Shown here one piece after another: positions 39,750 to 48,489 of a stretch of 64,000 bases of DNA (position 1 is the stretch's first letter; each line of letters starts with the position of its first letter). A program made the position numbers and the translations under genes. The notes under the pieces are model-generated. The model worked only from the letters and a program-made list of their open reading frames with translations, ran no database searches and had not been told where the DNA came from. Location of the stretch: NCBI RefSeq assembly GCF_900258435.1, contig NZ_LT992558.1:282766-346765 (forward strand), read 5' to 3'. This stretch comes from Carnobacterium divergens (GTDB taxonomy: Bacteria; Bacillota; Bacilli; Lactobacillales; Carnobacteriaceae).

Positions 39750-40347
39750 TTATTTTTTTGTCCTTTCGTGATTCAAGAGTTTTCTTATTTCTAGAAATAC
39801 CTTCTTTTTTTAAATGATTGTAAATAGTCGCATTCGAAACATGGCAAATTTTAGCAATTTTAGCAACAGATAGATCTGAAGTGTGGTAAAGGTGAAGTGC
39901 TTTTTCAAGTTCTTTAGTTCGAGGTGGGCGACCTAATTGTTTCCCGTTTAACTTAGCAGCATCCAAACCAGCCAAAACACGTTCTCGAATCAAGTCCGCT
40001 TCCATTTCTGCAAAGGCGCTCATAATAGTGAAGAAAAAACGTCCCATTGGAGTAGAAGTATCAATATTGTTTTGAATACTGATAAAATTAATATTATTTT
40101 TATCAAATTCTTCTAATAAATTCAGTAATTGTTTTGTTCCTCTGGCAAGTCGATCTAATTTGAAAATCACAAAAGTATCGCCTGACTTTAAGGAAGCTAA
40201 GGCTTTGTTTAATTCTGCACGTGCAATCTTTCGTCCGCTTTCGTATTCTTTGTAAATTTTATCAACACCATATGCTTCAAGAGCTTTTTGTTGGGAATCA
40301 AATTTTTGTTGATGTGTACTTACCCGCATGTAACCAATTATTGCCAT
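39739..40347 (-). CDS. Small serine recombinase (resolvase/invertase), left copy
   Basis: A 202-residue site-specific recombinase. The catalytic domain has Ser10 in MRVSTHQQ, GDTFVIFKLDRLARGTKQLL, and MSAFAEMEADLIRERV; the C-terminus is a helix-turn-helix (LSVAKIAKICHVSNATIYNHL) and a basic tail. The ATG at 40347 (MAIIGYMRV) is the family start; the frame is open to 40365. It overlaps the Mga-like gene by 11 bases. Its relative at 54852-55436 is about as long and very similar, and also sits beside an Mga-like gene. No transposase is nearby, so this is not a plain Tn3 element. Confidence 0.9.
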   Translation of the reverse strand: MAIIGYMRVSTHQQKFDSQQKALEAYGVDKIYKEYESGRKIARAELNKALASLKSGDTFVIFKLDRLARGTKQLLNLLEEFDKNNINFISIQNNIDTSTPMGRFFFTIMSAFAEMEADLIRERVLAGLDAAKLNGKQLGRPPRTKELEKALHLYHTSDLSVAKIAKICHVSNATIYNHLKKEGISRNKKTLESRKDKKINAT

Positions 40348-40365
40348 CTGTGTGGCCCCTTTCAT

Positions 40366-40752
40366 AATAAACCTAAAATGCTACGTATAATGATTCTTGT
40401 ATTTTATCTATGAAACTAGTTTGTTGAAAGTTGATGAAAAAAATGATGTGTAGTTTGTTCTTTTTTTGTTATTAAATAAAGAGGTCTTTTTTACTATTGA
40501 CTTTGATATATATCTATAATAAACTTATGATTTTTTGACCAATAAAATAACTGGATATATAAAATTTTTTATTTTTTTAAAACGTCTATATGAAAGGATT
40601 TCTTATTTTTTTGGAAATCTTTTTTTTCGTTTTACTTGATTTTCTAATTATCATATGTTTTTTAGACTAGTAATTACCTATTAGATATGTAATTATTTTT
40701 GCATTAAAAATAACAATGAAAATAAAATTCGGTTAGCGGAGGAAAAGAAAGA
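40366..40752 (+). promoter_or_regulatory. Intergenic region with candidate WxL-cluster promoter
   Basis: A very AT-rich 387-base gap between the divergent recombinase and WxL genes. A candidate promoter for the plus strand is TTGATA (40503-40508), 17 bases, TATGAT (40526-40531), giving a 5' UTR of about 215 bases. I find no convincing inverted repeats that would mark an invertible segment. Most of the region shows nothing else. Confidence 0.5.
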
Positions 40753-40956
40753 ATGAATGAAGATTATTGGGAAGACGTTACGGTGTACAATGTTAGTTTT
40801 CGTGCAACAGATGACCGCTTAATTAATAAAGTGTTGGTTTTTCCAACGTCATATACTGAATTAGCAGTTAAAGAATCAATTGAAAAAAATTTTTTTAAAT
40901 TAAAAAAGATTGAACGTATTGAAGAATTTCAAGAGGCGTTACTGATTTCTCTGTAA
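40753..40956 (+). CDS. Small hypothetical protein, first gene of WxL cluster
   Basis: A 67-residue protein that I do not recognise. It has a strong RBS (GCGGAGG 9 bases before the ATG), no signal peptide and no membrane segment, and is mixed acidic/basic (NEDYWEDVTVYNVSF at the start, KKIERIEEFQEALL at the end). It is the first gene on the plus strand after the candidate promoter and about 120 bases before the LPQTS protein. It may be cytoplasmic and regulatory, but this is a guess. Confidence 0.5.
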   Translation: MNEDYWEDVTVYNVSFRATDDRLINKVLVFPTSYTELAVKESIEKNFFKLKKIERIEEFQEALLISL

Positions 40957-40990
40957 ACGCGTGGATTAAGAGTGATTGAAGGGGGGTGAA

Positions 40991-41005
40991 ATGAGACTAG
41001 TCTGA
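40991..41005 (+). other. Four-codon open frame with strong RBS
   Basis: GGGGGG lies 4 bases before ATG AGA CTA GTC TGA. The stop is followed by sequence that can pair loosely with GACTAG near 41034. It might be a leader peptide or chance. Confidence 0.2.
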
Positions 41006-41076
41006 TTACTGAAAATAAATCAAAAAAATTAAGACTAGGAACTCATTAAGAAAATCAAAAAGAAAGGAGAAAACAA

Positions 41077-41406
41077 ATGAAAAGAATTATAAACCTATTT
41101 GTTGTTACTCTCTTACTTTCTTTTAGTTTTATAGTGCAAAGTGAAGCAAAGGCGGAAAGCTCAACGGAATCAGAGGTAGGAATTACCTTTGAAGGAGAAG
41201 AATACGAGCCTCCAATTTTTCCTCTACCTAATGATGATTCAGACATTAGCATTCCATTATTAGACCCACCTATTCAAGGGCAGTTACCACAAACAAGTGA
41301 ATCTGTTAATCGTGGCTCTTTGTTAGTAGGGTTATTTTTAGTGTTGACTGCTTATTATTTAACAATCACAAAAAGAGATGTTAATGAATCAAAATCAAGC
41401 ATATAA
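41077..41406 (+). CDS. Small surface protein with LPQTS sorting-like signal
   Basis: A 109-residue precursor with a signal peptide (about 1-26, KAESS cleavage zone), a short acidic, proline-rich middle part (PPIFPLPNDDSDI), the motif LPQTSE at residues 70-75, one membrane helix (about 80-97) and a basic tail (TKRD). This is the layout of a sortase substrate, but the usual glycine of LPXTG is serine. Small LPXTG proteins are a regular part of WxL operons. Good RBS AAAGGAG. No sortase gene is in the window. Confidence 0.7.
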   Translation: MKRIINLFVVTLLLSFSFIVQSEAKAESSTESEVGITFEGEEYEPPIFPLPNDDSDISIPLLDPPIQGQLPQTSESVNRGSLLVGLFLVLTAYYLTITKRDVNESKSSI

Positions 41407-41441
41407 AACTATATCCGATTTAGATAGAAAGGTGGAAGGAA

Positions 41442-42206
41442 ATGAAAGTAGTCATCAAAAAAAGTTTGTTGGGAATAGCAGCAATATTAGGTTTGAGCAT
41501 GTTAGTGCCTCATGCGTTAGCCGCTGAAACAAGTAGTCAAGCCGATTCAGATGTGGATCTTACGTACATTAAAAACGACGAAACGACAAAACCAATTGAT
41601 CCGTCAGAACCAAAAGATGAAATTGAAGATAAACCAGGTACAGGAGAAAAAGGTCCGTTAAGCATCGATTATGCCTCTTCAATTTCCTTTGCGAAACAAA
41701 AAGTCTCAGGAGCAGAAAGAATTTATTACGCACTTCCAGACTTTGTAACAGTCAAGGCAACGGGAGTTGAAAAAGAAGTACCAAACTATGTCCAAATAAC
41801 CGATAATCGTGGAACAGCTTCAGGTTGGACGCTTCAAGTGAAACAGCAAAATGCATTAAGATCTGCATCAGGTTCCGAATTAAAGGGCGCATTTCTTACC
41901 TTAAACAATGCATATGCTAGTTCTAAAAATGGTCAAGTAAGTGATGCATCGAAACCAAGCACACGCTCAAACGTTGACCTTGTTGTAACCAATACAGGTG
42001 AAGGTGAATTCTCGACACTTATGTCTGCTAAAGGGGAAAAGGAAAATCAAGTTGGCCAAGGAATAGGAACATGGACAGCTGGATTTTTAAAAAATGCAGA
42101 TCAAACTGAAGGGGTTCAAGTAACCGTTCCTGCAAACCTTAAGATCAATCAAGAAAAATATACAACAACGCTTGTCTGGTTATTAAGCGATACGCCAGGC
42201 AACTAA
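41442..42206 (+). CDS. WxL-domain cell-wall protein 1
   Basis: A 254-residue secreted protein that should attach non-covalently to the cell wall through its C-terminal WxL domain. Signal peptide residues 1-28 end at HALAAET. The conserved core is GPLSIDYASSISF, then DNRGTASGWTLQVK with Trp129-Thr-Leu131, and the distal TTLVWLLSDTP at the C-terminus. It starts the row of WxL genes; RBS AGGTGGAAGG. Confidence 0.9.
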   Translation: MKVVIKKSLLGIAAILGLSMLVPHALAAETSSQADSDVDLTYIKNDETTKPIDPSEPKDEIEDKPGTGEKGPLSIDYASSISFAKQKVSGAERIYYALPDFVTVKATGVEKEVPNYVQITDNRGTASGWTLQVKQQNALRSASGSELKGAFLTLNNAYASSKNGQVSDASKPSTRSNVDLVVTNTGEGEFSTLMSAKGEKENQVGQGIGTWTAGFLKNADQTEGVQVTVPANLKINQEKYTTTLVWLLSDTPGN

Positions 42207-42242
42207 AAAGGTAGAATTACTCAGATTCAAGGGGGAAAGAAA

Positions 42243-42989
42243 ATGAAATTAACAAAGATTAGTTTAATGGGGTTAGTTGTTTCATCTAGTTTTGCGCTAA
42301 CGGTTCCTGCATTTGCAGAATCAACACTTAAACCTAATGAAGCTGCAACAGACCAATCACAAGCAGATATCTTCTTTAAACAAAAACCAGTTGATCCTGA
42401 CAATCCAAATAACAGTGGACCACTTATGATTAAACGGATTTCTGCCATTGATTTTGGGGAACAACTAATCTCCGGGAATGACACCACATATTATGCAAAT
42501 TATCGTGATTTAGATAAAGAATATGATGTTGATGGAAATGTCATTGGAGAAAACATGCCTGCTTACGTGCAAGTAGAAGACAATCGTGGAACCAATAAAG
42601 GGTGGCAACTATTTATTAAAAATGATGGGTTTAAAACAAATAACGCCGCTAAAACAGAGTTAAAAGCCGCTGATTTAACATTCAATGTTACTTCTGTTAA
42701 AGGAGCAACTGTTTCAAATAATCAACCAAGTACATTGCCTGATCAATTTCTTAAAGAAAATGGCGTGACGTTAACAAATGAGTATCAATCACTGGTAACG
42801 GCAACGGATGGTAGAGGAATGGGAACGGTTGATTTATTGATGGGTGAAAAAAATACAAATGGAGCGGTGAGAAACCAATCTGTTTCGTTATTTGTACCAG
42901 GTTCATCAACTAAAATTAAAGATGCCAAATATACAACAACGGTCACATGGTTATTAATGAATGATCCAGTAACAGCACCAACAAAATAA
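42243..42989 (+). CDS. WxL-domain cell-wall protein 2
   Basis: A 248-residue secreted WxL protein. Signal peptide MKLTKISLMGLVVSSS... ends near FAESTL (residue 22-26). It has DPDNPNNSGPLMIKRISAIDFGEQ, the first motif EDNRGTNKGWQLFIK and the distal TTTVTWLLMNDP. The N-terminal region and DPDNPNNSGPL are shared almost word for word with protein 3, so the two are recent paralogues. It is 36 bases after protein 1. Confidence 0.9.
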   Translation: MKLTKISLMGLVVSSSFALTVPAFAESTLKPNEAATDQSQADIFFKQKPVDPDNPNNSGPLMIKRISAIDFGEQLISGNDTTYYANYRDLDKEYDVDGNVIGENMPAYVQVEDNRGTNKGWQLFIKNDGFKTNNAAKTELKAADLTFNVTSVKGATVSNNQPSTLPDQFLKENGVTLTNEYQSLVTATDGRGMGTVDLLMGEKNTNGAVRNQSVSLFVPGSSTKIKDAKYTTTVTWLLMNDPVTAPTK

Positions 42990-43030
42990 ACTACTAAGTC
43001 AGAGTACTTAAGTAAGAAAGAAGTGAAAAG

Positions 43031-43828
43031 ATGAACTTAAAAAAATTAGTATTGGTTGGAATTTTAAGCTCTAGTATTTTAGGAAGCTCCGTTGCATTTG
43101 CAGATGAAGCTAATCGTGAGGGGAACATTCCGTCAAAAGATACCTCAGAATTAAAAGAAAAAGAAGCAGCTAAAGCAAAATCAGAAGGTGAGATTCGCTT
43201 TAAATGGGAAGAAACAGATCCAGATAATCCTAATAATAGTGGACCATTAAGCATTAATCGTATTTCCCACATTGATTTTGGGGAACAATTTATTTCTGGA
43301 GACGACAAAGTCTATCATGCGCTTTACCGTGCACAAGATGTTTCTTATGACAAAGATGGAGTGGTTGAAGCAGGCAAACATTTGCCTTCATACATTCAAG
43401 TTAAAGACAATCGTGCAACCAACGCAGGTTGGGGACTGTTTGTTAAAAGTAACGGATTTCATGAAGTTGACGGAAAAACCAACTCAGCAGGGACGTCAGA
43501 ACTAACAGGAGCTATTTTAAGCCTAAGCGCAACAAAATCAATTGCAAAATCAGCTGGGAATATTGTTCCTACAGGATTGAATAAAAAGGTTGAACTAGGC
43601 AATGAGGGTGAATACCATCAACTAGTAAACGCCGCTAAAGGTGAAGGTATGGGACTAACGGACAATATGTTAGGTGACGAACTACCCGCACCACCAGCAG
43701 GTGAAAAAAATACAGCAATTACACTATCTGTACCAGGTAATACTGCTAAAGTAAAAGATGGTAAATATACGACTGAATTAACATGGCTGCTGATGAGTGA
43801 ACCTTCTGCAGACGAAATGAAAAGGTAG
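43031..43828 (+). CDS. WxL-domain cell-wall protein 3
   Basis: A 265-residue secreted WxL protein, closest in the cluster to protein 2. The signal peptide ends near VAFADEA. Conserved parts are DPDNPNNSGPLSINRISHIDFGEQ, the motif KDNRATNAGWGLFVK (W-G-L) and the distal TTELTWLLMSEPS. Between signal and domain is a short lysine/glutamate-rich stretch (SELKEKEAAKAKSEGE). It ends with a basic tail ADEMKR and is 9 bases before protein 4. Confidence 0.9.
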   Translation: MNLKKLVLVGILSSSILGSSVAFADEANREGNIPSKDTSELKEKEAAKAKSEGEIRFKWEETDPDNPNNSGPLSINRISHIDFGEQFISGDDKVYHALYRAQDVSYDKDGVVEAGKHLPSYIQVKDNRATNAGWGLFVKSNGFHEVDGKTNSAGTSELTGAILSLSATKSIAKSAGNIVPTGLNKKVELGNEGEYHQLVNAAKGEGMGLTDNMLGDELPAPPAGEKNTAITLSVPGNTAKVKDGKYTTELTWLLMSEPSADEMKR

Positions 43829-43837
43829 GAATCGATT

Positions 43838-44566
43838 ATGAAAAAAATAACACTAAGTTTAGTAGGCGTTTTTCTTTTTTCATCTGTCTTTTTAGGAACA
43901 ACAGCATCAGCAGTAGAAGAAGTTGGAAAACCAGTGAAATCAAACGGATATGTAAATTTTGATTACGATGATGAAGATGCAACGCTAGGAACATTACGAA
44001 TTAATAAAGTATCTAAAATCAACTTCGGTACCACTCCAACTAAAGGAGATACGGTCACAATCAATTCCATTTATTCAGCAGAAGATGAAAAAGATGGAGA
44101 GTTTTTACCACTAAATGTTCAAACGGTTGATAATCGCGGAAACAGCGCCGGTTGGCAACTTCAAGTTCAACAAACACGCCAATTCACTCAATTAGATGAA
44201 TCAAATGTTCCTATTACGGATGCCAATAAGGAAAATGGTACTCTGTTAGATGGAGCTGAGCTAACATTGACAGCAACAAAAGCAACCGATTTATCAGCTG
44301 AGAAAGAAGCAAATCGAATTGCTCCTTCTATCTTTAAAAAAGTCACACTATCAACTGCTAAAGATGCAGGTTTTGTGACGGTTGCTTCGGCAAAAGAAAA
44401 TGAAGGAATTGGAAGTTGGAATACTCTTTTTGGAGAAACTTCAGATACAATTGCTAATAACAACAGCGCAGTTACATTAAAAATACCAGGGGAAATCAAA
44501 AAAAATAAAGATGTTAGTTATGAAGCCGAATTAACTTGGACAATTGTTGCAACACCAGAAATCTAA
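43838..44566 (+). CDS. WxL-domain cell-wall protein 4
   Basis: A 242-residue secreted WxL protein. The signal peptide MKKITLSLVGVFLFSSVFLG ends near TASAVEE. The domain contains GTLRINKVSKINFGT, the motif VDNRGNSAGWQLQVQQ and the distal AELTWTIVATPEI. The final TWTIVATPE form is shared with protein 5, unlike TWLL in proteins 1-3. There is no proline-rich linker. Confidence 0.9.
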   Translation: MKKITLSLVGVFLFSSVFLGTTASAVEEVGKPVKSNGYVNFDYDDEDATLGTLRINKVSKINFGTTPTKGDTVTINSIYSAEDEKDGEFLPLNVQTVDNRGNSAGWQLQVQQTRQFTQLDESNVPITDANKENGTLLDGAELTLTATKATDLSAEKEANRIAPSIFKKVTLSTAKDAGFVTVASAKENEGIGSWNTLFGETSDTIANNNSAVTLKIPGEIKKNKDVSYEAELTWTIVATPEI

Positions 44567-44594
44567 TAATAAAAAAGAATAGGGGAAATAAATC

Positions 44595-45416
44595 ATGAAA
44601 TTAACAAAATTAGCAGTAGTAGGATTAATGGCAACAACGGTGTTAGGATCAACAGTTCCAGCTTTAGCAGCAAGCGAAGTAGGAACACCAGCAACTTCAA
44701 AAGGAGCAGTTAACTTTCAAGAAGGTGGCGGTGAAACAACTCCGACAGATCCAGGAAACAATGGTGAAGATGGTGGAACGATAGTAAAACCAGATCCATC
44801 AAATCCAGGTGGGGCAGGCTTCTTGCGTATTGACCAAGCACCAGATTTAGATTTTGGAACTATGGCAATTGCAGGTAAGACAATTATCAACCCAGTTAAA
44901 GATGTAAAAGTTAACTTTAAAAACGAATCAACTGGAGAATTTACGGATGGGAAATATTATCCAGCGTATGTACAAATCACAGATGAACGTAGTGGAGATT
45001 ACAAAGGCTGGACGTTAACAGCTAAAGCAACTGAGTTTAAAGCTTTCACACAAACTGGTGAAGTGGCGCCAGAAGGAACAGAAGGGTTAGTAGGAGCGCA
45101 ATTAATTTTTAGTACAGCATTTGTTCAAACAAACTCTGGAGTGAAAGATGAATTAAAACCAGTTTCTAAAGCGGTAACAGTTGAAGCTAAAGATGATGAT
45201 AAAGATCACACAATCCTAGGTGCAAGTGCTGGTAAAGGTGGCGGTCAATGGTCAGCTTTCTTCACAAAAGATGCGACGGAAGTTCCAGTTAAATCGGATA
45301 CACAAGGAACAAGCGAAGGCATTCAATTATCTGTTCCAGCATCAGCTAAAAAGAACAAAGACTACAACTATGTTGCGGACTTAACTTGGACAATTGCAGC
45401 AACTCCAGACGCTTAA
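44595..45416 (+). CDS. WxL-domain cell-wall protein 5
   Basis: A 273-residue secreted WxL protein. The signal peptide MKLTKLAVVGLMATTVLG ends near ALAASE and is nearly identical to that of protein 6. A glycine/proline-rich linker (PTDPGNNGEDGG, PDPSNPGGAG) precedes RIDQAPDLDFG, the motif ITDERSGDYKGWTLTAK and the distal DLTWTIAATPDA. This is the classic full-length WxL layout known from Enterococcus. Confidence 0.92.
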   Translation: MKLTKLAVVGLMATTVLGSTVPALAASEVGTPATSKGAVNFQEGGGETTPTDPGNNGEDGGTIVKPDPSNPGGAGFLRIDQAPDLDFGTMAIAGKTIINPVKDVKVNFKNESTGEFTDGKYYPAYVQITDERSGDYKGWTLTAKATEFKAFTQTGEVAPEGTEGLVGAQLIFSTAFVQTNSGVKDELKPVSKAVTVEAKDDDKDHTILGASAGKGGGQWSAFFTKDATEVPVKSDTQGTSEGIQLSVPASAKKNKDYNYVADLTWTIAATPDA

Positions 45417-45477
45417 TACGAATAATTAACAATTAAAAAAGAGATAAAAATAAAAAAGAAATTTGGGGGGAACCATC

Positions 45478-46281
45478 ATGAAATTAACAAAATTAGCAGT
45501 AGTAGGAATCACAACCGCAACATTATTAAGCGTAGCAGCGCCAGCATTAGCAGCAGAAACAACTGTAGGAACACCAGCTGCACCAAAATCAAGTGTAAAG
45601 TATGTCCCAAGTGAAGGGGACAACGATGTGACGGTTCCAGATACAAAACCACCAGTAATTGTAGGTCCAGATGAACCAGGTGGACAAGGTCAAGTGATGA
45701 TTGTAAGTGCTCCTAAGTTTAATTTTGGTGAGCAAGAATTAACAACAAAAACAAGAGATTATTCAGCAAAAATAACAAAATTAAAAAAACTTGATTCTGT
45801 AGATGAATACCGTTTAATGCCTCCATTGGTTCAAATCTCAGATACCTCTGGTCGTTCGAATGCAGATGCTAAATGGGCATTAAATGTGTCTATGTCTAAC
45901 TTTATTGGAGCAGATAAATCAGAATTAGCTGGCGCAACAATCAAAATTGGCGGAGGCGCTAAAGTCTATAACAGTGTGGTTGCAGCAGATAGTGCAACAG
46001 ATGGATCTGGTCTTGTGGCAGTACCGAATGTTGACGGTTTAAACTGGAAAAAAGGAGTTGTCTTGTCTTCAACAGCAACAGAGCTTTTATCAGCTAAGAA
46101 CGGAAAAGGGAATGCATTGACGTCGTACGTAATGGACAGTGCTTACACAGGAGATAAGGTATACGCTGAAACCGATACCTTTGATGATGTTCAATTAAAC
46201 GTACCAGGATCAACTGTTAAAGCAGTTCAAACTTATGAAGCAACAGTGACATGGGCATTGAGCCTAACACCTGAAGCATAA
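45478..46281 (+). CDS. WxL-domain cell-wall protein 6
   Basis: A 267-residue secreted WxL protein. The ATG at 45478 (MKLTKLAVVGI) is chosen, with GGGGGG upstream; the frame is open to 45463. The signal peptide ends near ALAAET. The domain shows VMIVSAPKFNFGEQ, the motif SNADAKWALNVSM (W-A-L) and the distal TVTWALSLTPEA. Residue order departs from the DNRG context of the other members. A hairpin after it probably ends the first half of the cluster. Confidence 0.9.
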   Translation: MKLTKLAVVGITTATLLSVAAPALAAETTVGTPAAPKSSVKYVPSEGDNDVTVPDTKPPVIVGPDEPGGQGQVMIVSAPKFNFGEQELTTKTRDYSAKITKLKKLDSVDEYRLMPPLVQISDTSGRSNADAKWALNVSMSNFIGADKSELAGATIKIGGGAKVYNSVVAADSATDGSGLVAVPNVDGLNWKKGVVLSSTATELLSAKNGKGNALTSYVMDSAYTGDKVYAETDTFDDVQLNVPGSTVKAVQTYEATVTWALSLTPEA

Positions 46282-46298
46282 ACACTTGTTAAACTAAA

Positions 46299-46335
46299 AA
46301 GAGGAATGGACAACATTATTGTGTCCATTCTTTAT
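46299..46335 (+). terminator. Hairpin after WxL protein 6
   Basis: GAATGGACA (46304-46312) pairs with TGTCCATTC (46322-46330), extended by AAAGA/TCTTT. The T-run is short (TTTATAC), so termination may be partial. A possible promoter, TTCAGA (46341-46346), 16 bases, TATAAT (46363-46368), follows. Confidence 0.55.
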
Positions 46336-46412
46336 ACGTATTCAGACGGAAATCTTGTGTTATATAATAAGTGGCCCGTTTCATAAAAGTATCAATACAA
46401 GGAGACAAAACA

Positions 46413-47591
46413 GTGAAAAATAAACTATCCATAGTAATCATCGCTTTAGCGATCATCAGTTCCACTTTTAGCATACAACCTAAACGGGCAGTTGCCGATG
46501 GACAGTCGGATGCAAATAAATCCGAACCAACTAGTATTTCAATATCTGCTAATTTACCTGATAACCAAATCAATAAAGATCAATCTTATTTTGATTTACT
46601 AATGAAACCGGGTCAAGAACAAGAGTTAGAAGTCGTGTTACGCAATTCGACAGATAAGGATTTAACGATGATAGCCTCAGCCAATTCTGCTGTTACAAAC
46701 GACAATGGAGTGGTTGACTATAGTTTCAGTAAACCAAAAGCCGATTCAACTTTAAAAGTACCCTTATCGCAAATTGCTGTTATTGAAAAAGAAACTGTTG
46801 TACCAGCTAAATCAGATAAAATTGTAAAAGTTCATGTGAAAATGCCAAATGAACCCATCGAAGGAGTCATTGCTGGTGGGATTTACTTGCAACAAAAAGA
46901 AGATACAAATCAGAAAAACGCAGGTGATGGTGGCGTTCAAATAAAAAATAAATACGTTTATGTAATGGGGATTCAGTTAAGAGAAAAAGAAGACATAAGC
47001 CAGTTAGTAGCGGACATGAAATTAGATAAAAAGAAAATTAAACCTAAGCAAGTTAATTACCGCAATGTACTTGGAATCAATCTTCAAAATACTGAACCGG
47101 TTTATATTCGTAATTTAACCGTGGATGCAAAAATTTACAAAAAAGGCAGCCAAGAAGTGTTGCATGAATCAAAACAAGAAAGCTTAAAGATGGCCCCTAA
47201 TTCCAACTTTAATTACGGAGTGAGTTGGGAAAATCAAGAATTTAAAGCTGGTAAATATCGTGCAAAAGTAACGGCTCATTCAGAAGACTACAATAAAGAT
47301 TGGTCTTGGGACGAAGAATTTACTATCACTAAAAAAGAAGCAGAGGTCTTAAATAAAGAAGCTGTGGAATTGGAAGTCGCTCCGACTCCTTGGTGGGTAT
47401 ATGTCTTAATTGGTCTAGGAATTGCATTCTTATTATTGTTAATTTTATATTTGATTAAGCGTTATATTGATAAGAAAAAAGAAGCAAAACGAAAAGAAGA
47501 AGCACGGGCACGTAAACGAAGACGCGCACAAAAAGAAAAACAAAGAGCAGCATCGGATGCAAAAAGAAAGTCTAAAAAAGTAAACGAGTAA
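46413..47591 (+). CDS. DUF916/DUF3324 WxL-interacting membrane protein 1
   Basis: A 392-residue surface protein of the WxLIP type. It has a signal peptide (about 1-30), a DUF916 domain (DNQINKDQSYFDLLMKPGQEQELEVVLRN) known to bind peptidoglycan, a DUF3324 domain (about 175-320, ending WDEEFTITKKEAE) that binds partner proteins, one C-terminal membrane helix (VYVLIGLGIAFLLLLILYLI) and a highly basic tail. The start is GTG at 46413 with AAGGAGA; the frame is open to 46371. It is expected to assemble the WxL proteins at the cell surface. Confidence 0.9.
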   Translation: MKNKLSIVIIALAIISSTFSIQPKRAVADGQSDANKSEPTSISISANLPDNQINKDQSYFDLLMKPGQEQELEVVLRNSTDKDLTMIASANSAVTNDNGVVDYSFSKPKADSTLKVPLSQIAVIEKETVVPAKSDKIVKVHVKMPNEPIEGVIAGGIYLQQKEDTNQKNAGDGGVQIKNKYVYVMGIQLREKEDISQLVADMKLDKKKIKPKQVNYRNVLGINLQNTEPVYIRNLTVDAKIYKKGSQEVLHESKQESLKMAPNSNFNYGVSWENQEFKAGKYRAKVTAHSEDYNKDWSWDEEFTITKKEAEVLNKEAVELEVAPTPWWVYVLIGLGIAFLLLLILYLIKRYIDKKKEAKRKEEARARKRRRAQKEKQRAASDAKRKSKKVNE

Positions 47592-47615
47592 GATTTAGCA
47601 GTAGGGGGAAGTAAA

Positions 47616-48440
47616 ATGAAGTTAACAAGTATGGTAGGAATAATCGCAATTGGAATAGTGCTCACTCCTGAAATGACTGTCTTAGCTGCACCGACAACAA
47701 ATAGTAAAGTGATTTTTTCAGAAGGTGAAGTTACGGGAGATATCGTTCGACCAGATGACGCTGCTGGGGAACTAATTATTCCTCAACCAGAGGGAGTAAA
47801 ACCCACAGGTTCGCTTGCGATTACTTATGCACCGTCTTTTGATTTTGGGGAACAAAAAATTTCAACAAAAAAAGAAACCTACTTTGCAAAAAGTATGTTG
47901 TTTTACGATAAAAAAGACACTGGGAAGAATAATCCAAAGTATATGCCTAGCATTTTAGCAGTAGAAGACGCAAGAGGTTCAAAAGCAGGATGGACAGTAA
48001 GCTTATCAGCAAGTCCGTTTGTAGGAAATACCCCTGAAACAAGTCAAAAGATTTTAAAAAACGCAACAATTACTTTTTTAATGGGAAAACAGGTCTATAA
48101 TACGGCTGACCCAGATCCTGGAGAATTAGTAATTGATGGTCGTTACGATGTTCATGAAGCAGATGGAGATATTGTTATTGAGACTAGTGGAACCCAACTA
48201 AATCCGATACCAGCACCTAAAGATATTTTAACAGCATTTTCAGGTCAAGGAGCAGCGGGAACAAGAGTAGTTTTTAATCAGCTTTATACGGGAACTTTAA
48301 GTAGTGATAAGCCAAGCGTTTGGACAAAGGACACATTAAATTCAAATATAGTCTTGACAGTTCCACCATCTGCTGGAGCAGAAAAGAATGTTCAATATAC
48401 TTCAGATTTGACATGGGAACTAACAGCAGCACCAAAGTAA
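47616..48440 (+). CDS. WxL-domain cell-wall protein 7 (W-T-V variant)
   Basis: A 274-residue secreted protein between the two DUF916 genes. The short signal peptide ends near VLAAPT. The domain begins GSLAITYAPSFDFGEQ; the first motif reads DARGSKAGWTVSLS, so the leucine of W-x-L is valine, while the distal DLTWELTAAPK is W-E-L. It also carries a long insert (about 165-215). Position beside DUF916 genes suggests it is paired with one of them. Confidence 0.85.
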   Translation: MKLTSMVGIIAIGIVLTPEMTVLAAPTTNSKVIFSEGEVTGDIVRPDDAAGELIIPQPEGVKPTGSLAITYAPSFDFGEQKISTKKETYFAKSMLFYDKKDTGKNNPKYMPSILAVEDARGSKAGWTVSLSASPFVGNTPETSQKILKNATITFLMGKQVYNTADPDPGELVIDGRYDVHEADGDIVIETSGTQLNPIPAPKDILTAFSGQGAAGTRVVFNQLYTGTLSSDKPSVWTKDTLNSNIVLTVPPSAGAEKNVQYTSDLTWELTAAPK

Positions 48441-48489
48441 AATAACAAATACTAGCGTAATTGAGGCACCATTAATAGGGGGAAATATA

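Noticed and set aside
40366..40752. Invertible promoter between the left recombinase and the WxL cluster
   Set aside because: I looked for paired inverted repeats here and by the right recombinase and found only short chance matches such as CTAGTTTGT.
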